20,502 bases of DNA, taken from NCBI GenBank assembly GCA_007125835.1, contig SLCJ01000233.1, positions 1-20,502 on the forward strand. The letters are read 5' to 3'. Position numbers and translations under genes: made by a program. The DNA comes from Verrucomicrobiales bacterium (GTDB taxonomy: Bacteria; Verrucomicrobiota; Verrucomicrobiia; Verrucomicrobiales; SLCJ01). Below are positions 1 to 6,695 of the stretch, piece after piece; within the stretch, counting starts at the first letter, position 1, and the number at the start of each line of letters is the position of its first letter. Below the pieces are notes generated by a model. It searched no databases. It was not told the DNA's origin and saw only the letters and a program-made list of their open reading frames with translations.

Positions 1-543
1 ATCGCCGTGATGCCCGGGCACGGACCGAATACCAAAATGGCTGCCACCCTCGCGCGCGAGTATTCGCGCATGCGCAGCATGGTCCCGCCGGTGCGCATCC
101 CGCAGGGCGAGGCGGTGCTCGACATCAACGACATCCTCAAAATCCTCCCGCACCGCTACCCCTTCCTACTGGTCGATCGGGTGGTCGGCTTCGAGGGCGA
201 CAACAAATGCACCGGCGTGAAAAACGTCACCATGAACGAACCGTTTTTCCCCGGCCACTTCCCAGGCCATCCGGTGATGCCCGGCGTGCTCCAAGTCGAG
301 GCGATGGCCCAGGTCGGAAGCATCCTGATGCTCCGCAAACCGGAGAACCAAGGCAAGATCGGTTATTTTATGAGCGCCGACAAAGTCAAATTCCGCAAGC
401 CAGTGCTGCCGGGAGATACCCTGTTCATCGATGCCGAAGTGCTGAGGGTTCGCGGATCGATCGGACAGACCTACTGCCGCTGCCTCGTCAATGGCGAGGT
501 GGTGTCCGAAGGCGAACTCAAATTCAGCCTTTTCCAACCTTGA
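1..543 (+). CDS. fabZ: LpxC-FabZ bifunctional protein, C-terminal part (5' end outside window)
   Basis: The frame is open from base 1 and stops at 541-543. The first residues (IAVMPGHGPNTKMA) resemble the end of LpxC, UDP-3-O-acyl-GlcNAc deacetylase; the His in PGH matches the LpxC active-site histidine of the GHxxN motif. After a linker of about 25 residues comes a complete FabZ (3-hydroxyacyl-ACP dehydratase) hot-dog domain: LPHRYPFLLVDRV, then FFPGHFPGHPVMPGVLQVEAMAQ-type sequence with the catalytic His (fragment residue 86) and Glu (residue 100) at the usual 14-residue spacing. I therefore read this as the tail of an LpxC-FabZ fusion, a layout known from Bacteroidetes and PVC bacteria, and not as a free FabZ starting at GTG 7 or ATG 10. 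FabZ supplies unsaturated acyl chains for fatty acid synthesis and LpxC commits UDP-GlcNAc to lipid A. lpxA follows 21 bp downstream, so the genes are probably one operon. The fusion itself cannot be proven because the LpxC body is off the window. Confidence 0.9.
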   Translation: MAVMPGHGPNTKMAATLAREYSRMRSMVPPVRIPQGEAVLDINDILKILPHRYPFLLVDRVVGFEGDNKCTGVKNVTMNEPFFPGHFPGHPVMPGVLQVEAMAQVGSILMLRKPENQGKIGYFMSADKVKFRKPVLPGDTLFIDAEVLRVRGSIGQTYCRCLVNGEVVSEGELKFSLFQP

Positions 544-564
544 CTCTAACGCGCGCCACACGCC

Positions 565-1356
565 ATGTCCGAGACCAAGATCCATCCGACCGCCATCGTC
601 GACCCCGGAGCCGAAATCGGCGTCGGCTGTGAAATCGGCGCCTACTGTGTGATCGGCCCGTCCGTGCGCCTCGGCGACCGCTGCCGCTTGTATTCCCACG
701 TCGTGATCGACGGACCAACCGTGATCGGCGAAGCGAACCACTTCCACTCCCACGCGGCCATCGGCGGGCGCACCCAGGATCTGAAATACCGGGGCGAGCC
801 CACCGGGCTGCGCATCGGCTATGGCAACACATTCCGCGAATTCTGCACGGTCCACCGCGCCAGCGCGCCCGGCGACGAGACCGTGATCGGCAACCACGGC
901 AATTTTCTCGCCTACACGCACATTGCCCACGATTGCGTCGTCGGCGACCACTGCATCTTCTCGAACAACGGCACCCTCGCCGGCCACGTCGTGGTGGAGG
1001 ATCACGTGATTCTGGGTGGCCTCACCGCCGTCCACCAATTCTGCCGCCTCGGGCGCTACAGCATGACAGGCGGATGCTCGAAGATCGTCCAGGATATCGT
1101 CCCCTTCACCATCGCCGATGGCAATCCGGCACGTCCCGGAGGCGTGAACCGTGTCGGCCTCGAGCGGCACGGATTCTCCGAAGACCAAATCCGCGCCATC
1201 CGCGAGGCCTACAAATGCCTCTTCATCCGCAAGATCACGCGCGAGCAGGCCCTCGCCGCTCTCGATGAATTGGCCGGACAAGATGGCGATGCCCCACCGC
1301 TCGTGGCCGCCATCGCCTCGTTCGTGCGCGAATCCCGCCGCGGAATCACAAGCTGA
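565..1356 (+). CDS. lpxA: UDP-N-acetylglucosamine acyltransferase LpxA
   Basis: This 263-residue protein has the length of LpxA, which moves a 3-hydroxyacyl chain from ACP to the 3-OH of UDP-GlcNAc, the first step of lipid A synthesis in the cytoplasm. The N-terminal two thirds show left-handed beta-helix hexapeptide repeats (for example IHPTAIVDPGAEIGVGCEIG). The signature THIAHDCVVGDHC holds the catalytic His122 (E. coli His125). His141, His157, Gly170 and Arg201 align with E. coli His144, His160, Gly173 and Arg204. Gly at the chain-length ruler position suggests a long hydroxyacyl donor, as in E. coli; this is inference from family knowledge. The C-terminal part is the helical domain (SEDQIRAIREAYKCLF). 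ATG 565 is the natural start, giving the usual MSxxxIHPTAIV beginning. It lies 21 bp after fabZ, fitting co-transcription with lpxC-fabZ. Confidence 0.96.
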   Translation: MSETKIHPTAIVDPGAEIGVGCEIGAYCVIGPSVRLGDRCRLYSHVVIDGPTVIGEANHFHSHAAIGGRTQDLKYRGEPTGLRIGYGNTFREFCTVHRASAPGDETVIGNHGNFLAYTHIAHDCVVGDHCIFSNNGTLAGHVVVEDHVILGGLTAVHQFCRLGRYSMTGGCSKIVQDIVPFTIADGNPARPGGVNRVGLERHGFSEDQIRAIREAYKCLFIRKITREQALAALDELAGQDGDAPPLVAAIASFVRESRRGITS

Positions 1357-1639
1357 TGAGTTTGCTCGTTTTTAGTGGGAGGGGAGAGTTTGCTAGTTTT
1401 AGCATTCAGGGAGTGGGCAGTGATCGGTGATGGCTAGCGCCTGGTCAATGGCGTCATAAAGTCATGGGGTCAAGGTGTCATGAGCCGATCGGGTTTGTGT
1501 GATGTTCTATGTTCTTTCAGGCTTTCAGGTCTCGATGGTCTAGTTTGGGGAAGACGCGAGCGAAGTGCAGGAAGCGAGGGGAAGAAATGAGGATCCCACG
1601 CAAAGACCTGAAGCCGCAAAAAGCTGAGGGGGCGGGGCT

Positions 1640-1700
1640 TTTTTTGGAGCGCGGATCTTTAGTCCGCTTGGGTGAGGGGAGATCAGTTGAGAGTTTGGAG
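1640..1700 (+). repeat. Left inverted-repeat arm
   Basis: Left terminus of the 570-bp unit, from TTTTTTGGAGCGCGG to TTGAGAGTTTGGAG. It pairs with 2149-2209 in inverse orientation and contains the palindrome GCGGATCTTTAGTCCGC. Confidence 0.75.
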
Positions 1701-1723
1701 TTCAGAGGCAAAGGGGCATCCAA

Positions 1724-1752
1724 ATCGAAATCGGTATCGGTATCGAAATCGA
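1724..1752 (+). repeat. Hexamer tract ATCGRW, left side
   Basis: About five tandem six-base units (ATCGAA, ATCGGT, ATCGGT, ATCGAA, ATCGAC) lie shortly inside the left inverted repeat. The matching tract at 2109-2137 is on the opposite strand, so the tract seems to belong to the terminus of the unit. Confidence 0.7.
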
Positions 1753-2108
1753 CGAGAGTGGTTGCCCGACTCGGGTCGGCTGTAGCTGGGCCTTTGCTTT
1801 CTCATGCGCTGCATCGCTCCGCGGGAAGGCGACCAGTGATCGCCTCCACGGTGGGGCGCTCACACGCGTTCTTGTCGCGGCGGCGTCTTCAGAGATGCGT
1901 CCAGTCCTCTGGCGCTTTTCTCGGTGACGCGCCGAGGCGAGAGAGCTTTGGGTCACCCTCAAGCGCAGGTGCATCTCGACCAAGGAAGGGCGATACATCA
2001 TCGCCCGAGGATGGGGAAGCAAATGGTGTGGAACGAAGTGCCTGTTCATTTTCCCTTTCATCCGCATCGGCGAAGGAGGTTCGCCGTTCCTTGGAGCTGG
2101 CCGTCCTC

Positions 2109-2137
2109 TTCGATTCCGATTCCGATTCCGATTCCGA
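2109..2137 (-). repeat. Hexamer tract (ATTCCG)n, right side
   Basis: Tandem TTCGATTCCGATTCCG units; on the minus strand they read ATCGGA and ATCGAA. This mirrors the tract at 1724-1752 at a similar distance from the inverted-repeat arm. The tract creates artificial SDSDSD or RNRNRN coding strings that should not be taken for proteins. Confidence 0.7.
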
Positions 2138-2148
2138 GCCAACACCAC

Positions 2149-2209
2149 CTCCAAACTCTCAACTAATCTCACATCACCCATACGGACTAAGGATCCGCGC
2201 TCCGAAAAA
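2149..2209 (-). repeat. Right inverted-repeat arm
   Basis: Reverse complement reads TTTTTCGGAGCGCGG to TTGAGAGTTTGGAG, matching the left arm at 1640-1700 with scattered substitutions. The palindrome is less perfect here, GCGGATCCTTAGTCCGT. Confidence 0.75.
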
Positions 2210-2358
2210 TCCCTGCCGCTCTTTTCATTTTCACCCTTTCTTGACCAACTAGAAATTGACTGCCATAGATTGAAACCAGTAGTCGTTGGATTTGCCCGGG
2301 GACAAACGGTCCGAGTTCGCAACGCAGTCAATGAGGAGGCAAACCAGGGCGATCCGGT

Positions 2359-2435
2359 GTGCCGAAGGCACAAAAGCACAAAGCGCGGGGTTTCAACCCC
2401 GTGAAGCATCTATGAAATGCGTCCTGAAGGGACGC
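2359..2435. repeat. Cluster of three short hairpins (REP-like)
   Basis: Three perfect or near-perfect palindromes follow within 77 bp: GTGCCGAAGGCAC (2359-2371), GGGGTTTCAACCCC (2387-2400) and GCGTCCTGAAGGGACGC (2419-2435). The loops are small. Such clustered intergenic palindromes fit REP/BIME-type sequences mobilised by REP-associated transposases, one of which is encoded at 8071-9015. They may also act as transcription ends or RNA stabilisers for the converging lpxA and priA transcripts. The link to the transposase is inference. Confidence 0.55.
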
Positions 2436-2526
2436 TTGCGAGCGGGCAACCAATAGACGGCAAATGCATGGCAAATCCACCGCCCGTAAGGTCAACCAAC
2501 TTCCGTTGATGCCAAGCCGCCAGAGT

Positions 2527-4755
2527 CTAACAAATCTGTCCGGGGTCGATGTCGACGGTGAGGCGCACATCCTCCGGGGCTTTGAAGGTGTCGAGGGCGG
2601 GGGAGAGGTGCCCGGCCATCGCGGCGGCGGAAGCGGCGCGGACCATGAGCTGGAATTGGTAGTGATCCTGCGCCTTGGCGAGTGGCGCGGGCACCGGCTC
2701 GCCCACACTGACCCCGGCCGGAGGCTCATCAGCGAGTTTTTTGTGCAGCGTGGCAAGCGTGAGCCGGGTGAGTTCCTCCTGCTTGCCCCGCGCGAGAATC
2801 AGCGCGGCGCGGGTGTAGGGAGGATACTGAAAGGCCTGACGAAATTCCATTTCCTGCGCCGCGAAGCCAAGAAAATCATGATGCCGCGCAAACTGGATGG
2901 CCGGACTGTGCGGGGCAAATGTCTGCACGATCACCTCGCCAGAGCGGTCTCCCCGCCCCGCGCGACCCGCCACCTGGGTGAGCAGCTGGAAAGTGCGCTC
3001 GCCGGCGCGGAAATCGGGCATGTTCAGCCCGGTGTCGGCTGAGAGCACACCAACCAGCGTGACATTGGGGTAGTCCAGCCCCTTGGCAATCATCTGCGTG
3101 CCGATCAAAATGTCGAGCGCTCCCTTGCGGAAGGCGTCCAGCGCTTCTGTCATTGCATTCTTGCGGCGTGTGGTGTCGGTGTCGAGCCGGGCCACCCGGG
3201 CTTTCGGAAACACCTTGTTCACCACCTCCTCGACACGCTGCGTGCCAAACCCGGCAAACTGAATCGAGGGGTCGGAACATTCCGGACAGCGCTTCGGCGG
3301 GCGCTCTTGATACCCACACACGTGGCAGACCAGGCGGTCATCTTTCTTGTGGTAGGTGAGCGCAACACTGCAGTGGCGGCACTGCACCGCCTGGCCGCAG
3401 GCCGGGCATTGCAGACTGCGCGCAAACCCGCGCCGGTTGAGGAAAAGGATGGTCTGCTCGCGGCGTTCAAGGCGCTGCTCGATGGCGTTTCGGAGCGGGG
3501 TGGAAAGGATGGACACCCCTTTCTGTTTTCGCGACTCAATCCGCATGTCCACCACCCGCACCAGCGGCAGCGTGCGGTCGTCGACACGGCGGGTGAGCGT
3601 GGTGATGCTATATTTGCCATTCAGTGTGTTGGCATAGGATTCGAGCGACGGCGTGGCGCTGCCCAGCACCACCACACATCCCTCGATCCGCGCACGCATC
3701 ACGGCGCAGTCGCGCCCGTGATACCGGGGCGCGGATTCCTGTTTGTAGGATGTTTCATGCTCCTCATCGACGATAATCATCCCGGGCTTTTCCAACGGGG
3801 CGAACAGGGCACTGCGCGGGCCGACGACGATCCGGGCCTGACCGGCGCGGATGCGCTCCCACTCGTCAAAGCGTTCGCCCTCGGAAAGGCGGCTGTGAAG
3901 CACGGCCACGCCCACGCCAAGCGGCGAAAACCTACCCTTGAAGCGCTCTACGGTTTGCGGAGTGAGCGAAATTTCCGGAACCAACACGATGGCACCGCCG
4001 GATGTCGGCGCAATCTGTGCGATGCTTTGCAAATACACCTCGGTTTTCCCACTTCCGGTGATTCCATGGAGCAGGATGGGCTTGGGGTCCTCGGTGGCCG
4101 CCGCTGCCACAATGCTCTCCACCGCCGCTCGCTGCTCTTCGGTAAGTTCCTGCGGCAGGGTGGCGACAAAAGCCTCCTCCGGATAGGGATCACGCCCCAC
4201 TTCCTCAACTTCAATGGCCACCATGCCCTTGCCAGCCAGCGAGGCCAGGGCGGCGGCGGGAAAATCCGCCGCCGGCAGCCGAGCCCCACTGCCGCCCGCA
4301 TCCAGCAGCGCATCCACGATAGCTGCCTGACGCGGTGCTCTCTTGGCCAAGGCCTGGCGCTCCGCCTCGCTCGGCACTCTCGCCAGCCGCGCCATGCGTC
4401 TCGTGCGCGCGCGTCCCGACTCAGGACGCACCGCGCTCGGAACCATGCAGCGCAGCGTCTGCGCCAGGCTGGCCCGGTAATACCGCGAAATCCACCGGGC
4501 GAGACGAAGCAACGAAGCGGTGAGCAAAGGTTCCTCCGCAAGAAGCCGCCGCACCTCCTTGAGCGCCAGGTCGGCGGGCAACCCGCTCTCCGAGCGCGGC
4601 ATCAGTTCCAAAATCGTGCCAGTCGCCTCGCGTCCGCGCAAGGGCACCGCCACCCGCGAAGACTCCCGGACACGCCCACGCAACGACTCCGGAACCCGGT
4701 AACTAAATACCCGGTCCGCCGATCCGTCGATCAACACTGCCGCCACCATCTCCAT
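2527..4755 (-). CDS. priA: Primosomal protein N' (replication restart helicase PriA)
   Basis: The 742-residue protein is a complete PriA, the 3'-to-5' superfamily 2 helicase that reloads the replisome at stalled forks. In order: N-terminal 3'-DNA-binding domain (VFSYRVPESLRGRV...VAVPLRGREATGTI), Walker A GITGSGKTEVY (Lys237), Walker B DEEH (330-333), GSATPSLES motif, a zinc region with eight cysteines in four CxxC pairs (450/453, 459/462, 477/480, 490/493), then GTQMIAKGLDYPNVTLVGV and QVAGRAGRGDRSG helicase motifs V and VI. I chose ATG 4755 (MEMVAAVLIDGSADRVFSYR) because homology begins there; ATG 4749 is an alternative. The frame stays open to 4911, but the extra 52 residues are low-quality sequence overlapping repeat-derived DNA. 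No clear Shine-Dalgarno site is visible. It converges with lpxA and lies 435 bp downstream of ptsH, so it is probably transcribed on its own. Confidence 0.96.
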   Translation of the reverse strand: MEMVAAVLIDGSADRVFSYRVPESLRGRVRESSRVAVPLRGREATGTILELMPRSESGLPADLALKEVRRLLAEEPLLTASLLRLARWISRYYRASLAQTLRCMVPSAVRPESGRARTRRMARLARVPSEAERQALAKRAPRQAAIVDALLDAGGSGARLPAADFPAAALASLAGKGMVAIEVEEVGRDPYPEEAFVATLPQELTEEQRAAVESIVAAAATEDPKPILLHGITGSGKTEVYLQSIAQIAPTSGGAIVLVPEISLTPQTVERFKGRFSPLGVGVAVLHSRLSEGERFDEWERIRAGQARIVVGPRSALFAPLEKPGMIIVDEEHETSYKQESAPRYHGRDCAVMRARIEGCVVVLGSATPSLESYANTLNGKYSITTLTRRVDDRTLPLVRVVDMRIESRKQKGVSILSTPLRNAIEQRLERREQTILFLNRRGFARSLQCPACGQAVQCRHCSVALTYHKKDDRLVCHVCGYQERPPKRCPECSDPSIQFAGFGTQRVEEVVNKVFPKARVARLDTDTTRRKNAMTEALDAFRKGALDILIGTQMIAKGLDYPNVTLVGVLSADTGLNMPDFRAGERTFQLLTQVAGRAGRGDRSGEVIVQTFAPHSPAIQFARHHDFLGFAAQEMEFRQAFQYPPYTRAALILARGKQEELTRLTLATLHKKLADEPPAGVSVGEPVPAPLAKAQDHYQFQLMVRAASAAAMAGHLSPALDTFKAPEDVRLTVDIDPGQIC

Positions 4756-4995
4756 CGCGCCCACTGTATCCCAGCTTTGCCCATTTTCCGAGTCAAACAC
4801 CGCGTTTTTCGATGGCGCCGCCGGTTGCCGCGCCGCTTTCTTCCAGGTTCCCCGCAGCGGCTGTCTGCGACTGCCGGACTTCACTGCTCCGGCGGCTCCC
4901 AGGCATCCCAAATATCGAAGTGTCGTTGCTCCGGTACGCAGGCGTGGTGGGTCGGGAGGGGGGGCGGCTTGGAGCCCGCTGACGCCGCCTCTCTG

Positions 4996-5012
4996 GCATC
5001 CCTTCAGGATGC
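4996..5012. repeat. REP-like palindrome GCATCC-n5-GGATGC
   Basis: A perfect six-base-pair stem with loop CTTCA. Its style (short stem, TTCA/TGAA loop) resembles the hairpin at 2419-2435, so both may belong to one dispersed family. Confidence 0.5.
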
Positions 5013-5153
5013 GGGGTGTTTGAAATCCATCCTTCCAAGGGTGTCGCCCGCAGGACGGTCTCGAACCCCCGGCAATGACCTGTCACCTGCTCGGGATGAG
5101 GCGGAAGTGGAAGAGGAGGGAAGAGTTTTGGCTGATGAGCGATAAAAGAGCCC

Positions 5154-5184
5154 ATTCCAAACTCTCAAGTTATCTCACCTCATC
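5154..5184 (-). repeat. Partial third copy of the inverted-repeat terminus
   Basis: The reverse complement reads GGATGAGGTGAGATAACT followed by TGAGAGTTTGG. It aligns with the inner half of the arms at 1640-1700 and 2149-2209 (GGGTGA, GAGAT, GTTGAGAGTTTGG) with a few changes. The outer GGAGCGCGGATC part is missing, so this looks like a remnant or a solo, decayed end. Confidence 0.5.
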
Positions 5185-5190
5185 CTTGGC

Positions 5191-5460
5191 TTATTCTTCC
5201 TTGAATCCACTGGCGACCAGCTCCTCGACCGCCGTCATGGCTTCCTCGGCCTGATCGCCCTCGGTGGTGACGGTGATTTTTGAGCCGTGGCCAGCGGCGA
5301 GCATCATCAGGCCCATGATGCTCTTGCCATTGACCTGCTCCATGTCTTTCTCCACCCAGATCTCGCAGGGAAACTTGTTGGCAAGGCGGACGAATTGCGC
5401 CGCTGGACGGGCGTGCAAGCCCAGCTTGTTGGTGATGGTGAGTTCCTTTTTGAGGGTCAT
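5191..5460 (-). CDS. ptsH: Phosphocarrier protein HPr
   Basis: This 89-residue protein is a full-length HPr. It has the active-site signature NKLGLHARPAAQFV with His16, phosphorylated by enzyme I, and the regulatory site NGKSIMGLMML with Ser47, the target of HPr kinase HprK in many bacteria. Start ATG 5460 gives the family-typical MTLKKELTITNK beginning; ATG 5469, three codons upstream, is equally open, and neither has a good Shine-Dalgarno site. The gene lies 82 bp after the sugar-kinase-like gene on the same strand, so co-transcription is possible. No enzyme I, EII component or HprK is visible in the window. HPr without sugar permeases in such bacteria is usually thought to have a regulatory role; that is inference here. 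Confidence 0.95.
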   Translation of the reverse strand: MTLKKELTITNKLGLHARPAAQFVRLANKFPCEIWVEKDMEQVNGKSIMGLMMLAAGHGSKITVTTEGDQAEEAMTAVEELVASGFKEE

Positions 5461-5542
5461 GGTTGTCATGGAAAGATGCTCGAACTGTAAACGCGCGTCG
5501 GCGGGATGCGAACGAAAAATCCGGGGCCGGGTGGGAGCCGGG

Positions 5543-6655
5543 TCACAGGGAGTCGACAAATGCCTGCATCTCCTCAAGACGGCTCTCGATGGACCGGACA
5601 AGCGCGAACTGATTGCGGCAGCGCTCAATGTTGTGTTCGGGGTGCTTGGTCTTGAAATAGGTGTCGCCGCTGAGGTAATCGGTGAGAAAGCGCATGCCAC
5701 ATTCGAGCGTGAGCAGTTTGCCGGAAAAGGCGAGGTGCCGCTTTTCCGCAGCGGTAAGGAAGGCCGATGCGGTTTCGAGGTACCCCGTGGCGAGGGCCTC
5801 GAACATTTCCATCCGGCTTTCGACCCGCGACAGGTCGGTCTCGTCTTCGGCAGCGCTGTTGGTGGCGGTTCGCACCATGTCTCCGAAGTCGTAGAGGGCG
5901 CAGCCGGGCATCGTGGTGTCGAGGTCAATCACACACACGCCCTCGCCGGTGGCGTCGTCAATCAGGACGTTGTTGAGCTTGGTGTCGTTGTGGGTGACGC
6001 GCTCGGGAATTTCGCCTTTTTCCATCAGGCCGGTGATAATGCCGGTGTCGCCCTCGCGCTCGCAGGCGAAGGCGATTTCGGCGGCGGCGGCGGCAGCGCG
6101 GTTGTGGAAATCGGCCTCGATGGCCGCCTGCAGCGCCTGGAAGCGCTTCGGGGTATGGTGAAAATCGGGGATGGTCTCGTGGAGGCGCTCGCCGGGAAGG
6201 TCGGCGACAAGTGCCTGGAAACTGCCGAAAGCGCGCGCAGCCTGGACCGCCTGGCCGGTATTCTCGATGATGTCGTAGCCGGTGGCCCGCTCGATGAATA
6301 GATAAACGCGCCAGAGGTTGCCGTCGGCGTCGAAGGCGTAGGGCTTGCCATCGCGGGCGGGGACAGTGGTGAGCGCCTTGCGCGAAGCGTCGGGGTCGTT
6401 CCTGTCCGCGAGCACGGACTGAGAATGGGCTGTCACCCGCGCGATGTTCTCCATCAGCGCGGCGGGATTTTTGAAGATGTCGTGATTGACTCGCTGGAGG
6501 ATGTAGCGGACCGGCGTGCCAGCCTGACTGGCCACCACGGCGTAGGTGTCGTTGATGTGGCCGCTTCCGTAGGGGGCTCCCGAGAGGAAATCTCCCTGAA
6601 TCTGGAAAAGGAGGAAAACCGCCGGAAGGTCGTGTGCGTTGGCAGGTTGGCTCAT
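5543..6655 (-). CDS. APH-fold sugar kinase-like phosphotransferase (N-acetylhexosamine 1-kinase type)
   Basis: The 370-residue protein has the aminoglycoside phosphotransferase/choline kinase fold. Visible motifs: a glycine-containing N-terminal loop GAPYGSGHINDTY, QRVNHDIFKNP (with a probable nucleotide-site region), the catalytic loop THNDTKLNNVLID (Asp224 as likely base, Asn229), the metal-binding VIDLDT (Asp244, Asp246) and YDFGDMVR. The overall pattern fits the NahK group, which phosphorylates GlcNAc or GalNAc at C1; relatives are sometimes misnamed mucin desulfatase. A sugar nucleotidyltransferase gene ends 40 bp upstream on the same strand, and the two products would form a sugar to sugar-1-phosphate to NDP-sugar salvage route. 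The true sugar cannot be read from the sequence. A role on another small alcohol-bearing substrate is possible because the fold is promiscuous. Confidence 0.82.
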   Translation of the reverse strand: MSQPANAHDLPAVFLLFQIQGDFLSGAPYGSGHINDTYAVVASQAGTPVRYILQRVNHDIFKNPAALMENIARVTAHSQSVLADRNDPDASRKALTTVPARDGKPYAFDADGNLWRVYLFIERATGYDIIENTGQAVQAARAFGSFQALVADLPGERLHETIPDFHHTPKRFQALQAAIEADFHNRAAAAAAEIAFACEREGDTGIITGLMEKGEIPERVTHNDTKLNNVLIDDATGEGVCVIDLDTTMPGCALYDFGDMVRTATNSAAEDETDLSRVESRMEMFEALATGYLETASAFLTAAEKRHLAFSGKLLTLECGMRFLTDYLSGDTYFKTKHPEHNIERCRNQFALVRSIESRLEEMQAFVDSL

Positions 6656-6695
6656 CGGGGAAATCTGTGTGTAGGTTGAGGTGGGGCAGGGGAGG

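Larger units (their letters stand above)
1640..2209. mobile_element. Putative non-autonomous element with 61-bp terminal inverted repeats
   Basis: Bases 1640-1700 and the reverse complement of 2149-2209 align over 61 bp with roughly ten mismatches. They share GGAGCGCGGATC, TTAGTCCG, GGGTGA and AGTTGAGAGTTTGGAG. The left terminus also contains a self-palindrome, GCGGATCTTTAGTCCGC (1651-1667). Just inside each arm is a hexamer tract of type ATCGRW, in inverted orientation relative to the other. The ~340-bp interior shows no recognisable transposase. The structure resembles a MITE-like or other non-autonomous insertion. I found no obvious target-site duplication by eye. A partial copy of the terminus lies at 5154-5184. 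The mobile nature is inference. Confidence 0.5.
1357..2526. other. 1.17-kb gene-free region rich in repeats
   Basis: I find no credible gene between lpxA and priA. Frames that stay open here (for example 1509-2252 on + and 1702-2409 on -) translate to low-complexity Ser/Asp/Arg/Asn strings made by hexamer repeats, or to arginine-rich shadow sequence, and match no family I know. The region contains a short near-repeat at 1358-1404 (GAGTTTGCTCGTTTTTAG, then GAGTTTGCTAGTTTTAG), the inverted-repeat unit 1640-2209, and a hairpin cluster at 2359-2435. lpxA and priA converge on it, so it is a natural place for insertions. A degraded gene inside the inverted-repeat unit cannot be excluded. Confidence 0.7.
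4756..5190. other. 435-bp intergenic region between ptsH and priA with repeats
   Basis: No gene is supported here. A frame at 4793-5155 on the minus strand is arginine- and proline-rich without family character. The region contains the palindrome GCATCCCTTCAGGATGC at 4996-5012, close to GGGTGTTTGAAATCC, and a partial copy of the inverted-repeat terminus at 5154-5184. It should contain the priA promoter, but no convincing -35/-10 pair was found by eye. Confidence 0.6.

Noticed and set aside
166..1281. 371-codon minus-strand frame opposite fabZ and lpxA
   Set aside because: Shadow of two clearly identified genes; Asp/Ala/His-rich antisense composition typical of high-G+C DNA.
1509..2252. Long plus-strand open frame (247 codons) in the lpxA-priA gap
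   Set aside because: Its sequence is explained by inverted-repeat arms and hexamer tracts; composition is Ser/Arg-rich without domain character and there is no family match.
1702..2409. Minus-strand open frame (235 codons) over the same unit
   Set aside because: Reads RNRNRN and SISIPI strings from the hexamers and crosses both repeat arms; no ribosome site and no recognisable motif.
1640..2435. CRISPR array or riboswitch
   Set aside because: Repeats are inverted or very short, without regular spacer spacing, and no conserved riboswitch core was recognised.
4756..4911. N-terminal extension of PriA by 52 residues
   Set aside because: Homology starts at MEMVAAVLIDGSADRVFSYR; the extension is low-quality sequence reaching into repeat DNA.
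3307..5145. 612-codon plus-strand frame opposite priA
   Set aside because: priA on the other strand has all family motifs; the plus frame is a His/Arg-rich shadow.
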